Assembly: GCA_023898745.1 (NCBI GenBank)
Contig: CP060237.1
Coordinates: 1 to 64,000, forward strand
DNA length: 64,000 nt
Direction of reading: 5' to 3'
DNA from: Alphaproteobacteria bacterium
GTDB lineage: Bacteria; Pseudomonadota; Alphaproteobacteria; G02398745; G023898745
The stretch's first letter is position 1. Each line of letters opens with the position of its first letter. A model generated the notes under the pieces. It saw only the letters and a list, made by a program, of their open reading frames with translations. It did no database searches and was not told the DNA's origin. The position numbers and the translations under genes are program-made. Positions 25,810 through 34,170 of this stretch are shown here, one piece after another.

Positions 25810-27107
25810 GATTTTCTTTTCTTTCGTGAAATTAATCCCTTGTATTGATGTGAAAACAGATAAGACTGAATTTGCGACATCGATTCAATTGTCACACTCA
25901 CAATAATCAAAATTGTTGTACCGCCTATATAAAACGGCAACGAGGTTTTTGAAAGAAAATACTGTGGAATAACGCAGATACCTGTTAAATAAACCGCTCC
26001 AATGGCAGATAGACGGTATAGCACCTTTCTCAAATATTCCTCTGTTTGAACACCTGGGCGAAGACCAGGGATAAAGGCTTGAGACTTCTTAAGGTTGTCA
26101 GCCGTTTCTTTTGGATCAAAACTCAACTGTGTATAAACAAAAGAAAACAACACAATCAAAGTTCCAAAAATCACCATATTTAACGGATGCCCCGGACGCA
26201 ACAAAAACATAAAATATGTCGCAAATGTTGAAGCGGCAAACGCTTGCATAATAACCATTGCCGGCAATGACATAATGGACTGCGCAAAGATAGGAGGCAT
26301 AACACCAGCCATGTTAATCTTTAACGGCAAATGCGTAGGTAGCTGATCTTGCCCACCAATAACAGTCACATTACGCTTTGGGTATTGTATAGGAACTTTC
26401 AATTGCGCTCTTTCCATAAACACAACAAATGCGAATGCCACAGCCGCAAAGAACAACAAAAGTGGAACGATATAATAAGACCCCTCTTGCCTTCCAATTA
26501 CAAAAACTTTCATAAGTTGAGCAGGAAAACCAGAAACGATACCACCATAAATTAATACCGAAGTTCCATTACCAATGCCTCTTGAGGTGATTTGTTCACC
26601 TAGCCACATTAAAAACAACACAGAGCCTGTAATTGTTAAAACTGTTGTAACTTTAAATAACCATGGATCAACTAAAATTGGTGCCATTTCTGATGCGATA
26701 CCCATTTTTTCAATAAACACAGATAATCCATAAGATTGAAGCACAGCCAAACATACAGTCAATATTCTTGTATACTTGTTCAACTTCCGTTTTCCCATTT
26801 CACCTTCTTTTCTTAAGGCTTGAAAGGGTCCGTACCACATAGAGACAAGTTGCACAACGATGCTTGAGGAAATGTAAGGTCCGAGGTTTAAAGCAAAAAT
26901 TGCCATTCTGCTGAAACCACCACCTGAAAACATATCCATCATTCCAGCAAAGCCAATGGATTGACTTTTGATGATTGTTGCAAAAACCTCTGGGTTAATT
27001 CCAGGAAGAGGGATATAAGATCCAATACGAAAAACGATTAAAGCCAGAAGTGTGAAATAAATTCTTTGCTTTAAATCTTTTGCCTTCAGAAGTTGATCAA
27101 GACTCAT
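25806..27107 (-). CDS. secY: Protein translocase subunit SecY
   Basis: A 433-aa channel subunit with about ten membrane segments. Family marks include GSYIPLPGIN in TM1, the plug region with GGGFSRMAIFALNLGPYISSS, and the C-terminal RPGVQTEEYLRKVLYRL. It lies in its normal place after rplO. Confidence 0.99.
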   Translation of the reverse strand: MSLDQLLKAKDLKQRIYFTLLALIVFRIGSYIPLPGINPEVFATIIKSQSIGFAGMMDMFSGGGFSRMAIFALNLGPYISSSIVVQLVSMWYGPFQALRKEGEMGKRKLNKYTRILTVCLAVLQSYGLSVFIEKMGIASEMAPILVDPWLFKVTTVLTITGSVLFLMWLGEQITSRGIGNGTSVLIYGGIVSGFPAQLMKVFVIGRQEGSYYIVPLLLFFAAVAFAFVVFMERAQLKVPIQYPKRNVTVIGGQDQLPTHLPLKINMAGVMPPIFAQSIMSLPAMVIMQAFAASTFATYFMFLLRPGHPLNMVIFGTLIVLFSFVYTQLSFDPKETADNLKKSQAFIPGLRPGVQTEEYLRKVLYRLSAIGAVYLTGICVIPQYFLSKTSLPFYIGGTTILIIVSVTIESMSQIQSYLFSHQYKGLISRKKRKS

Positions 27108-27119
27108 GACCTGCCCTTT

Positions 27120-27674
27120 TTATGATTTTGTTCTTTTGCTCGCGCCCGCTCTAGGTGCTTTGGCCGCTACCTTGTTCTTTGGTGTATATTCTTTTTTTGC
27201 TTCTTTGCGCTCACCGTATTCTCTCTTGATAAACTGTCCGCCAGCTTTCTGAATTTTTTCTTGCGCACCTTTAGATGCTCCATCAAAATGAAATTTATGT
27301 TTGAAGCCATCTCTATCTTTTGAGTCTACCACTTTTGCTTTTTTAAATTTATTTGGTACAAATTTTTGCTCTTGCAAAAGCTTCAAATTGATTTCCCCGT
27401 CTGACTCCAATTGAAGTCCGTTTGTAAAGAATAGATGAATCTTTTCTAATGTCAAAGTATATGTTTCTTCAGAGTGACTTTTAAACCCTCTCTTTGGAAG
27501 CCTTCTGTACAAAGGCGTTTGACCACCTTCAAACCCCTTAACACCTCCACCAGAGCGAGCTTTTTGACCCTTATGCCCTTTACCAGCGGTCTTGCCTTTT
27601 GTGGAGCCTATTCCGCGACCAAGCAGTTTTCTTTCACTTTTCGCGCTTTTATTGTCTCTAATTTTGTTTAGCAT
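27120..27674 (-). CDS. rplO: Large ribosomal subunit protein uL15
   Basis: A 184-aa protein. The N-terminal Gly-rich RNA-binding part (GRGIGSTKGKTAGKGHKGQK and GGQTPLYRRLPKRGF) is diagnostic. The C-terminus has a basic Lys/Ala extension of about 25 residues beyond the usual end. It starts 6 bp after the RD-rich ORF. Confidence 0.98.
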   Translation of the reverse strand: MLNKIRDNKSAKSERKLLGRGIGSTKGKTAGKGHKGQKARSGGGVKGFEGGQTPLYRRLPKRGFKSHSEETYTLTLEKIHLFFTNGLQLESDGEINLKLLQEQKFVPNKFKKAKVVDSKDRDGFKHKFHFDGASKGAQEKIQKAGGQFIKREYGERKEAKKEYTPKNKVAAKAPRAGASKRTKS

Positions 27675-27680
27675 TTTATT

Positions 27681-28328
27681 TTATCCTTTCCTAATTTTTT
27701 TAGAAAAACCCTTATATTCTCGACCTTTATCAGAGGAAAAGCCATTTTCGCCCTTCCCTTTTCTGTGATTTTTTTGATCAAAATCTCTATCTCTTCTTCT
27801 GTCAGATGAAAAATGTCTCTCATCTCTATCCCTACGATCAAATGACCTTGCTTCTCTTCTATCGGATGAAGTGTTTCTATCTCCGCGATTACTCCGCTCA
27901 AATGCGCCCTCTTTTCTTCTATTAGGCGAAAAGCTTCCGCCTTGACCTCTTGAGCGTTCCCGTGAACCAGGCAAGCGACTCTCATCCCTCCTGTTAGATG
28001 GGAGATTTTTTTTGATCTCGTCCAATTCTCCTGTTATCTTGTGCAGCAGTTCCTTTATTTTAATAAGTTCGTTTTTTATTGCAACTTCCTCAGGTCTACC
28101 TTCTTTTGTGTTCATTTTAGAGCTCATCTCGCTAGTGTTTTTTGTTGTTTTATCATTTTTCATCATATTGTCTTTTTCTTTAGTTTCGTCAAGCTCTCTT
28201 TTTATCGATACCTCTTCAACTGCTTTTGTGTTTAATTCGTTAGCGCTTATAGAGATCTCTCCGCTAGTGCGTTTTCTTGTTTTTTTATTGACATTTGTTG
28301 TGTCAACTTCTTTAGTTTTATTTAACAT
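27681..28328 (-). CDS. Low-complexity Arg/Asp/Ser-rich protein in the rpmD position
   Basis: A 215-aa ORF between rpsE (overlapping its end by 11 bp) and rplO (6-bp gap), exactly where rpmD (uL30) normally sits. It has no similarity that I can see to uL30. Residues 1-75 are Lys/Glu/Thr-rich, 76-107 form a probable amphipathic helix or coiled coil, and 108-205 are dense in Arg, Asp, Ser and Gly. The unit SSDRRxxRxFDRRDRDERHF recurs in part, resembling RNA-binding RD/RGG tails. No membrane segment or signal. Position and charge suggest an RNA- or ribosome-associated role, which is inference. An alternative 105-codon frame (27668-27985) is open over the repeat-rich half. Confidence 0.7.
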   Translation of the reverse strand: MLNKTKEVDTTNVNKKTRKRTSGEISISANELNTKAVEEVSIKRELDETKEKDNMMKNDKTTKNTSEMSSKMNTKEGRPEEVAIKNELIKIKELLHKITGELDEIKKNLPSNRRDESRLPGSRERSRGQGGSFSPNRRKEGAFERSNRGDRNTSSDRREARSFDRRDRDERHFSSDRRRDRDFDQKNHRKGKGENGFSSDKGREYKGFSKKIRKG

Positions 28329-28974
28329 TCTTTTCTATTCTTCCTGAAAGAGCCTTCTTGCGCTCATTCATTTCTGTAATTTGAAGGCCTCTCCTTTTTG
28401 CAACTTGCCTTGGAGATTCCATAACTTTTAATGCATTGAATGTTGCTCTCACAACGTTATAACTATTATTCGTCCCTAAACGCTTTGCCACAACATCCTG
28501 CGCACCCAATGCTTCGAAAATAGCACGCATTGCTCCACCTGCGATCACGCCCGTACCAGGCTTAGCGGAACGTATATAAACCTTAGAAGAGCATGAGGCA
28601 TGTTTTGTATCATAATGAAACGTCTTTCCATGCTTCAACGGAACTTTCATAAGACTGGACTTTGCTTTTAATGCAGCTTTTTTAATCGCATCAGGAACTT
28701 CGCGAGCTTTCGCAGAAGCGTACGCAACCTTACCCTTTCCATCTCCAACAACCATAAGAGCTGAAAAACGCATATTTTTACCGCCTTTTACAACCTTAGT
28801 TACACGTCTCACTGAAATCAACTTCTCAATAAATTGAGATTCTTCTTTCTTATCGTCATTTCTTCTCTCGCGTGTATTACGACGACCTTCTCCACCATGC
28901 CTATCTTTTTTTGCTGCAGAAGTTTCCTCCCCAACTATTTCTTGCTCTGTATCCTTTTCAACTATTTCACTCAT
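28318..28974 (-). CDS. rpsE: Small ribosomal subunit protein uS5
   Basis: A 218-aa protein of the decoding region. The S5 double-stranded RNA-binding fold starts near FIEKLISVRRVTKVVKGGK and has SAKPGTGVIAGGAMRAI. About 45 charged residues precede the core, longer than in E. coli. The last 11 bp overlap the start of the RD-rich ORF. Confidence 0.98.
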   Translation of the reverse strand: MSEIVEKDTEQEIVGEETSAAKKDRHGGEGRRNTRERRNDDKKEESQFIEKLISVRRVTKVVKGGKNMRFSALMVVGDGKGKVAYASAKAREVPDAIKKAALKAKSSLMKVPLKHGKTFHYDTKHASCSSKVYIRSAKPGTGVIAGGAMRAIFEALGAQDVVAKRLGTNNSYNVVRATFNALKVMESPRQVAKRRGLQITEMNERKKALSGRIEKNVK

Positions 28975-28992
28975 TTAAGCGTAACCTCCTTT

Positions 28993-29343
28993 CTAAAATT
29001 TCAATCCAACTGAGCGTACGCTATCCGCAAACTCTTTCACACAACCATGATACGCCATACCGCCTCTATTAAAAGCCACAGACACATCTGCCTTATACTT
29101 CTTTTTAATCAACTCACCAAATTCAGTCCCAAACTTCTTGGCAATTTCTTTGTTATATTTCTTTTTTTCTACCGCACGAGATGAAAGTGCTGTAAGTGTT
29201 TTTCTTTCTTTTACAGAATCAAACTGCGCATACATATATTTGCTTGTTTTTCTTACAGAGATAACATACTCCTTATCTGTTGTTAAAAACACACGGTAAG
29301 AAACACGTCTTTTTCTTCTATGCGATCTTGTTTCTTGAGACAT
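28993..29343 (-). CDS. rplR: Large ribosomal subunit protein uL18
   Basis: A 116-aa 5S rRNA-binding protein. The N-terminal RRKRRVSYRV, the RKTSKYMYAQ strand and the C-terminal AFNRGGMAYHGCVKEFADS are typical. Its start overlaps the rplF stop by one base. Confidence 0.97.
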   Translation of the reverse strand: MSQETRSHRRKRRVSYRVFLTTDKEYVISVRKTSKYMYAQFDSVKERKTLTALSSRAVEKKKYNKEIAKKFGTEFGELIKKKYKADVSVAFNRGGMAYHGCVKEFADSVRSVGLKF

Positions 29344-29876
29344 TATTTTTTCTTCCCTTCTTTTCTTAGTACGAAGTAACCTGCAGGAATAATACCCTTT
29401 CCTTTATACGGTTCAGGTTTTCTATGCTTCATAATCTCACTTACAGTTTGACCTAACTTTTGTTTAGAAACAGATGAAAACAACAACTCTGTAGGTTTCT
29501 CTATTTTTACACTCACATCTTCGTGAAGATCATATTCCACTTTATGGCTATAGCCTAAGTCTAATACTAGCTTTTTTCCTTGAAGTGCGGCTTTGTATCC
29601 CACACCTTTGAGTTCAACTTTTTTTTCAAAAGGCTTATCCAGCCCTTGAATAACTTGAAACAAGTTACGTGTTACCGTACCCCACATTGCTCTATTGCAA
29701 TTCACTTTATTAATAGGCTCGACACCTACTTTTCCACCTTCCTGTTTTACAATGAAACCTTCAGGAACAGGAAAGGTTTGTGTTTTTCCTGATGCAGTTA
29801 CTTTCACTTGATCATCTTGAACTTCAAGTTTTACTGAGCTAGGAATTGCTAGCTTTGATAATCCAACTCTCGACAT
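29343..29876 (-). CDS. rplF: Large ribosomal subunit protein uL6
   Basis: A 177-aa two-domain protein of the 50S stalk base. It begins MSRVGLSKLAIP and its C-terminal block has RKPEPYKGKGI before the YF end. Two bases separate it from rpsH. Confidence 0.98.
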   Translation of the reverse strand: MSRVGLSKLAIPSSVKLEVQDDQVKVTASGKTQTFPVPEGFIVKQEGGKVGVEPINKVNCNRAMWGTVTRNLFQVIQGLDKPFEKKVELKGVGYKAALQGKKLVLDLGYSHKVEYDLHEDVSVKIEKPTELLFSSVSKQKLGQTVSEIMKHRKPEPYKGKGIIPAGYFVLRKEGKKK

Positions 29877-29878
29877 AA

Positions 29879-30262
29879 TTAAAACACCCTAAATAATAAT
29901 TCACCACCAACATTTTCCTTCTTTGCTTGATGGTCTGATATAATACCCTTAGATGTTGATAAAACGTTTACACCAAGCCCGTTAAAATAAGGCGCAAGAT
30001 CTCCAACAGAAATATACTTACGACACCCTGGCTTTGATACACGCTCAATAATTCTAATTGCTGGCGCTCCATCAACATACTTCAAATTAATCTTCAACTT
30101 ATAGTTTTCTTGAGGTTCAAAAGATTCAATATACCCCTCTTTTTGTAATACCTCTAAAATCACTCTTGTAAGATTTCTATCTTGCACAAGAGTAAACTTA
30201 TGCCCCGCTTTTAGAGCATTTCGAATTCGCGTTAAACAATCCGCAATCTTATCTGTTATCAT
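29879..30262 (-). CDS. rpsH: Small ribosomal subunit protein uS8
   Basis: A 127-aa protein that binds 16S rRNA helix 21 and in E. coli represses the spc operon. It has IADCLTRIRNALKAGH near the start. The C-terminal STSKGIISDHQAKKENVGGELL is the usual STSxGI motif. Confidence 0.98.
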   Translation of the reverse strand: MITDKIADCLTRIRNALKAGHKFTLVQDRNLTRVILEVLQKEGYIESFEPQENYKLKINLKYVDGAPAIRIIERVSKPGCRKYISVGDLAPYFNGLGVNVLSTSKGIISDHQAKKENVGGELLFRVF

Positions 30263-30263
30263 C

Positions 30264-30569
30264 TTACCAACTCGCCTTTCTTACACCTGGAATCTCGCCA
30301 AAAGACGCTAAATCACGAAGAGCGATACGAGAAACACCGAAGTCTCTATAATACGCTCTTGGACGTCCTGATAAACTGCAGCGATTCCTGTATCTTGTTG
30401 CCGAAGAATTTCTTGGCTCTTTTGCAAGAGTCATTACAGCTTTTAAACGATCCTCAAAGCTTGTTTCTTTATTGTAAATCGTTGCTTTCAAAGCAGCTCT
30501 TTTTGCTCTTTTTCTCTCAATTAGATCTTTACGTCTTGAATTTTTTAATATGCTTGAAAATTTTGCCAT
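30264..30569 (-). CDS. rpsN: Small ribosomal subunit protein uS14 (long, zinc-free type)
   Basis: A 101-aa form. The C-terminal RNRCSLSGRPRAYYRDFG and IPGVRKASW are typical, and only one of the four zinc cysteines is present, so this is the zinc-free type. It sits in the standard rplE-rpsN-rpsH order. Confidence 0.98.
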   Translation of the reverse strand: MAKFSSILKNSRRKDLIERKRAKRAALKATIYNKETSFEDRLKAVMTLAKEPRNSSATRYRNRCSLSGRPRAYYRDFGVSRIALRDLASFGEIPGVRKASW

Positions 30570-30583
30570 ATCCTTACCTCTTT

Positions 30584-31153
30584 TTATTTAATAGGAAAAT
30601 TAAAAGCTTTTAAAAGGGCCAATGAATGCTCCTTTGCTTTTGATTTCATACAAATTGTTATATCCATACCACGAATCTTGCTAATCGTATCATAATCAAC
30701 TTCTGGAAATACGATATGTTCTTTTAAGCCAAAACTATAATTTCCTTGCTTATCAAACGAACGGTTTTTTAATCCCCGAAAGTCTCTCACGCGAGGAAGA
30801 GCTATATTCACAAGACGCTCCAAAAATTCATACATATGCTTTCTGCGAAGTGTTACTTTACAACCTAGTTTCATTCCTTCTCTGATTTTAAATCCAGCAA
30901 TAGAATTTTTTGCCTTTGTGATCACAGCCCTTTGGCCAGCAATCTTCGAAAGCTCAGTTTGAACACTGTTTAAAACTTTATTATCAGTTACAGCTTCACT
31001 AACACCCATATTCAAAACAATTTTTTCAAGCTTTGGGATTTCATGAACATTCTCTAGCTTTAAGTCTTTTCTTAATGCAGGAGCAATCTCTGATTTGTAA
31101 AGCGTCTCATAATGCGTCATTTCTGTTTTTGCTTTTGCTACTTTTGTTGCCAT
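30584..31153 (-). CDS. rplE: Large ribosomal subunit protein uL5
   Basis: A 189-aa 5S rRNA-binding protein. The block LEKIVLNMGVSEAV and the RVRDFRGLKNRSFD run are diagnostic. A DITICMKSKAKEHSLALLKAF end closes the fold. The start overlaps the rplX stop by one base. Confidence 0.98.
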   Translation of the reverse strand: MATKVAKAKTEMTHYETLYKSEIAPALRKDLKLENVHEIPKLEKIVLNMGVSEAVTDNKVLNSVQTELSKIAGQRAVITKAKNSIAGFKIREGMKLGCKVTLRRKHMYEFLERLVNIALPRVRDFRGLKNRSFDKQGNYSFGLKEHIVFPEVDYDTISKIRGMDITICMKSKAKEHSLALLKAFNFPIK

Positions 31154-31743
31154 TATTTTGCCTCTCCAGCTTTCTTAGTGGTTTTTTTAGCCGTTGTAGA
31201 TTTTTTTGCGTTCGTGTCTGTTGATTTCTTTGCTGCTTTAGTTGCTACATCCTTAGCTTTCGATTCGGTTTTTTTAGTAGCCTTTGGTGTTACAGCTGCA
31301 GCTTTTGTTTCAGGCACTTCTTCTGCTTTTACTTCTGTCTTTTTCTTTGCTTTTTCTTCAGCTGCTGCTTTTTCAACGATCTTCTTCACCGCTTCTTCGC
31401 TGAGCAGATTTGAGCTTTTCTTTACATAAGCTGACTCAATAACCTCTTTACCTGTCTTAACCAAAACACGTTTGCTTACGCCATTTTCAACAATGCGTTT
31501 CACCTTGGAAGGAATTTTTTTTCCATCTTTCTCAACGAAAAGAGATACATTAGATACAGCAATAGATGCAACTTTTTGTTGAGGCTGTTGGCCTTTTTTG
31601 TTTCGTGTAATTACATTCACGCCAGATATAAACACGCGACCCTTTTCGCGATCAATCTTTTGCACTTCACCTGTAGCACCCTTATATTTACCAGCTACAA
31701 CTAAAACTTGATCACGACTCTTAATTCTAAACTTTTGCATCAC
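31153..31743 (-). CDS. rplX: Large ribosomal subunit protein uL24 with long Lys/Ala tail
   Basis: The first 105 residues are a normal uL24: the KOW motif VLVVAGKYKGATGEVQKID and the NVITRNKKG block. The remaining 90 residues are almost all Lys, Ala, Thr, Glu and Ser (units like KKST, TKAAKK and TAKKTTKKA), resembling histone H1-like tails. Typical bacterial uL24 is about 105 aa, so the length nearly doubles. The tail is in frame and ends just before rplE, so it appears to be genuinely translated. Confidence 0.97.
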   Translation of the reverse strand: MMQKFRIKSRDQVLVVAGKYKGATGEVQKIDREKGRVFISGVNVITRNKKGQQPQQKVASIAVSNVSLFVEKDGKKIPSKVKRIVENGVSKRVLVKTGKEVIESAYVKKSSNLLSEEAVKKIVEKAAAEEKAKKKTEVKAEEVPETKAAAVTPKATKKTESKAKDVATKAAKKSTDTNAKKSTTAKKTTKKAGEAK

Positions 31744-32108
31744 AACACCTCCGGTGCTAATGAGATAATTTTCATAAATCCTTTACCTCTTAATTCGCGA
31801 AAAATTGTTCCAAAAATACGAGTTCCGATGGGTTCGTTTTTTGTATCAATTATAACAGCCGCATTCTCAGATGAATTGATATAAGATCCATCTTCTCTCT
31901 TAACAGGTTGCTTAGATCTCACAACAACTGCACGAACCACTTCACCTTTTTTTACTTTTGCGTCAGGAATGATAGACTTCACAGATGCAACAATCACATC
32001 TCCTGGTCTTGCGTAACGACGTTTACTTCCTCCCAAAACACGAATGCACATAATCTCTTTTGCGCCCGTGTTATCCGCAACTTTTAATCGCCCAAGCTCA
32101 CGAATCAT
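31740..32108 (-). CDS. rplN: Large ribosomal subunit protein uL14
   Basis: A 122-aa protein at the subunit interface. LKVADNTGAKEIMCIRVLGG and the ending RGKGFMKIISLAPEVL are family-specific. It overlaps rplX and rpsQ by 4 bp each. Confidence 0.99.
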   Translation of the reverse strand: MIRELGRLKVADNTGAKEIMCIRVLGGSKRRYARPGDVIVASVKSIIPDAKVKKGEVVRAVVVRSKQPVKREDGSYINSSENAAVIIDTKNEPIGTRIFGTIFRELRGKGFMKIISLAPEVL

Positions 32109-32347
32109 TTCTTTTCTCCTTCACTATATGCAGCCCATTTCTTCAATTTAGAAACCGGACGACAAGAAGAAAATTTCACCACGTCCCCTAATTTATACTG
32201 ATTGTTTTCATCATGCACCTGATAGTTTTTATATAAACGAATACGTTTTCTATATTTGGCATGCTCTTTGATCGTTTTCACTCTTACAGTAATGGTCTTA
32301 TCGTTCTGATCACGAACAACTTTACCTTCCATAATACGATTAGCCAT
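32105..32347 (-). CDS. rpsQ: Small ribosomal subunit protein uS17
   Basis: An 80-aa OB-fold 16S rRNA-binding protein. It begins MANRIMEGKVVRDQNDKT and has HAKYRKRIRLYKNYQVHDE. The start lies within the last codons of rpmC (8-bp overlap). Confidence 0.98.
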   Translation of the reverse strand: MANRIMEGKVVRDQNDKTITVRVKTIKEHAKYRKRIRLYKNYQVHDENNQYKLGDVVKFSSCRPVSKLKKWAAYSEGEKK

Positions 32348-32480
32348 TTTTTTCCTCTCGCTTTTTCTTTGCTATCATCTTCTTCAATTCTTTCATTTGT
32401 CTTGAAGTATCTGACATCTTCTTTTGCAACTTTAATAATACCAGCTTTTTTTGTAATTCTTCAAGCGTCAACTCTTCCAT
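32340..32480 (-). CDS. rpmC: Large ribosomal subunit protein uL29, very short form
   Basis: A 46-codon ORF between rplP (1-bp gap) and rpsQ (8-bp overlap), the fixed position of rpmC. The translation begins MEELTLEELQKKLVLLKL and continues as a second basic helix (RQMKELKKMIAKKKREE). That fits the two-helix hairpin of uL29, whose usual length is 60-70 aa. The terminal part of helix 2 is lost. Identity rests mainly on position and helical pattern. Confidence 0.85.
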   Translation of the reverse strand: MEELTLEELQKKLVLLKLQKKMSDTSRQMKELKKMIAKKKREEKNG

Positions 32481-32481
32481 C

Positions 32482-32895
32482 TTATCTCACCTCTCTTCTT
32501 ACAAATGTCGTTGAAATTGGAAGTTTGGCACTTGCTAGCTCAAATGCTTTACGCGCTAAATCTTCACTGACACCATCTAGCTCAAATAATACTCTTCCAG
32601 GGCGTACGCGCACAACCCAATACTCTAAAGAACCTTTTCCGCCGCCCATACGAACTTCAGCAGGTTTCTTTGATACAGGAATATCAGGAAACACTCTAAT
32701 CCAGAGACGTCCTACTCTTCTTAAGTGCCTTCTGATAGCACGTCTTGCGGCTTCAATTTGTCTTGAAGTAATACGCTCTGGTGCAAGCGCTTTAAGACCA
32801 AATGAACCAAAAGATACTTTTGCACCCGCTGTTGCAACGCCACTGATTCTACCCTTAAACGCTTTTCTAAATTTTGTTTTCTTTGGTGATAACAT
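32482..32895 (-). CDS. rplP: Large ribosomal subunit protein uL16
   Basis: A 137-aa protein near the peptidyl transferase centre. It starts MLSPKKTKFRKAFKGR and has KPAEVRMGGGKGSLEYW. RPGRVLFELDGV follows. It is 12 bp after rpsC. Confidence 0.99.
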   Translation of the reverse strand: MLSPKKTKFRKAFKGRISGVATAGAKVSFGSFGLKALAPERITSRQIEAARRAIRRHLRRVGRLWIRVFPDIPVSKKPAEVRMGGGKGSLEYWVVRVRPGRVLFELDGVSEDLARKAFELASAKLPISTTFVRREVR

Positions 32896-32907
32896 CTCTT
32901 TTCTCCC

Positions 32908-33555
32908 TTAGCTTGTCATCATCTTATAGTTATGCTTCTCACCGGTATAGATCCATACTTTAACACCTATAGCACCGTAAGTTGTGTAAGCTGTATCCAC
33001 GGCATAACTCACAGCAGATTTTAATGTATGCAGTCTAAGACGACCTTCTTTATACCACTCCGTTCTTGCAATTTCCGCGCCAGCTAAGCGTCCTGAACAA
33101 GAAACTTTGATGCCTTTAGCACCAGCTTTAAATGCGCTCATCATTACTCTGCGCATCGCACGCCTAAAAGAAATTCTTTTTTCTAATTGGATAGCAATAT
33201 TGTGAGCGGCAATTGCGGCATTTAGATCAGCTTTCTTCACCTCTACAATATCAAGAACAAGCTTATTCTTGATAAGAGGTGCGATTGTCGCTTTCACACG
33301 CTCAATCTCAGCCCCTTTTTTACCAATCAACATACCTGTTTTCAGAACATGAATCTGAACTTTTGTTTGATCTTCATTTCTTGAGATGAGGATTTGAGAA
33401 ATTCCTGCATTTCTAAAAGTTTTTTTGATTTTCTTCCTGATGTTATAATCAGCACTCAAGAAATCTTTGTAGTTCGCACGTGTTGCAAACCAATTAGAAT
33501 CCCATATCTCATTAACACCAATACGAAAACTGATCGGATTGACCTTTTGACCCAT
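32908..33555 (-). CDS. rpsC: Small ribosomal subunit protein uS3
   Basis: A 215-aa protein at the mRNA entry. MGQKVNPISFRIGVN, the KH domain (VLKTGMLIGKKGAEIERV, with the GxxG loop written GKKG) and the C-terminal GVKVWIYTGE are visible. Confidence 0.99.
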   Translation of the reverse strand: MGQKVNPISFRIGVNEIWDSNWFATRANYKDFLSADYNIRKKIKKTFRNAGISQILISRNEDQTKVQIHVLKTGMLIGKKGAEIERVKATIAPLIKNKLVLDIVEVKKADLNAAIAAHNIAIQLEKRISFRRAMRRVMMSAFKAGAKGIKVSCSGRLAGAEIARTEWYKEGRLRLHTLKSAVSYAVDTAYTTYGAIGVKVWIYTGEKHNYKMMTS

Positions 33556-33556
33556 C

Positions 33557-33892
33557 TTACGCCTTCCTTTCTTCTAAAGTCACGTATACATTCGAAAATG
33601 GTCTTTCGATCATATCTCCGCGTCCTTTTGCTCGCCATCTTAGTCGTCTCATTGGCGTTGCGCGCCCAACCCAAATTTCCGCGACTTTCAAATTATCAAT
33701 GTCGGCATTAAAATTGTTTTCTGCATTAGACATAGCAGAGCGTATCAATTTGCTAATATCCTTTGCGATTCTTTTGCTGCAAAAATCAAGTGATCTCATC
33801 GCCTGAAACACAGGCATACCGCGAACCATAGAAACCACTTGGTTTGCCTTTCTTGGAGATACGCGTAAATTCAATAAAGATGCTTTATACAT
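33557..33892 (-). CDS. rplV: Large ribosomal subunit protein uL22
   Basis: A 111-aa exit-tunnel protein. LRVSPRKANQVVSMVRG at the N-terminus and the C-terminal hairpin with AKGRGDMIERPFSNVYV are diagnostic. The Arg-rich hairpin (RATPMRRLRWRAKGRG) lines the tunnel. Confidence 0.98.
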   Translation of the reverse strand: MYKASLLNLRVSPRKANQVVSMVRGMPVFQAMRSLDFCSKRIAKDISKLIRSAMSNAENNFNADIDNLKVAEIWVGRATPMRRLRWRAKGRGDMIERPFSNVYVTLEERKA

Positions 33893-34170
33893 TACCGCTT
33901 CCCTTTCTTATCGCTTCCAGCATGCCCGTGAAACACACGTGTCGGGGAAAACTCCCCAAGCTTGCAACCAACCATGTTTTCAACAATAAATACAGGTACA
34001 AAATTTTTACCGTTGTGCACCGCAAAATTTAAGCCAACAAATTCAGGAATAATTGTAGAGCGACGTGACCATGTCTTAATAGCACCTTTTCCGCCTGTTT
34101 CTTTGAACTTCTTCACTTTTTTAATTAATGATGGGTCCACGAACGGCCCCTTCCAAACCGATCTAGCCAT
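33892..34170 (-). CDS. rpsS: Small ribosomal subunit protein uS19
   Basis: A 92-aa 30S head protein starting MARSVWKGPFVDPSL and containing TWSRRSTIIPEFVGL and KLGEFSPTRVFHGHAG. It overlaps its neighbours by one base on each side. Confidence 0.99.
   Translation of the reverse strand: MARSVWKGPFVDPSLIKKVKKFKETGGKGAIKTWSRRSTIIPEFVGLNFAVHNGKNFVPVFIVENMVGCKLGEFSPTRVFHGHAGSDKKGKR

Noticed and set aside
28012..28347. Plus-strand 111-codon Ser/Phe/Val-rich ORF opposite the RD-rich gene
   Set aside because: Mirror image of the Lys/Glu-rich minus-strand coding sequence; its hydrophobic composition is what such a complement always gives.
31112..31429. Plus-strand Phe/Ala/Val-rich ORF opposite the uL24 tail
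   Set aside because: Complement of a Lys/Ala repeat tail; no start signal and overlaps two ribosomal protein genes.
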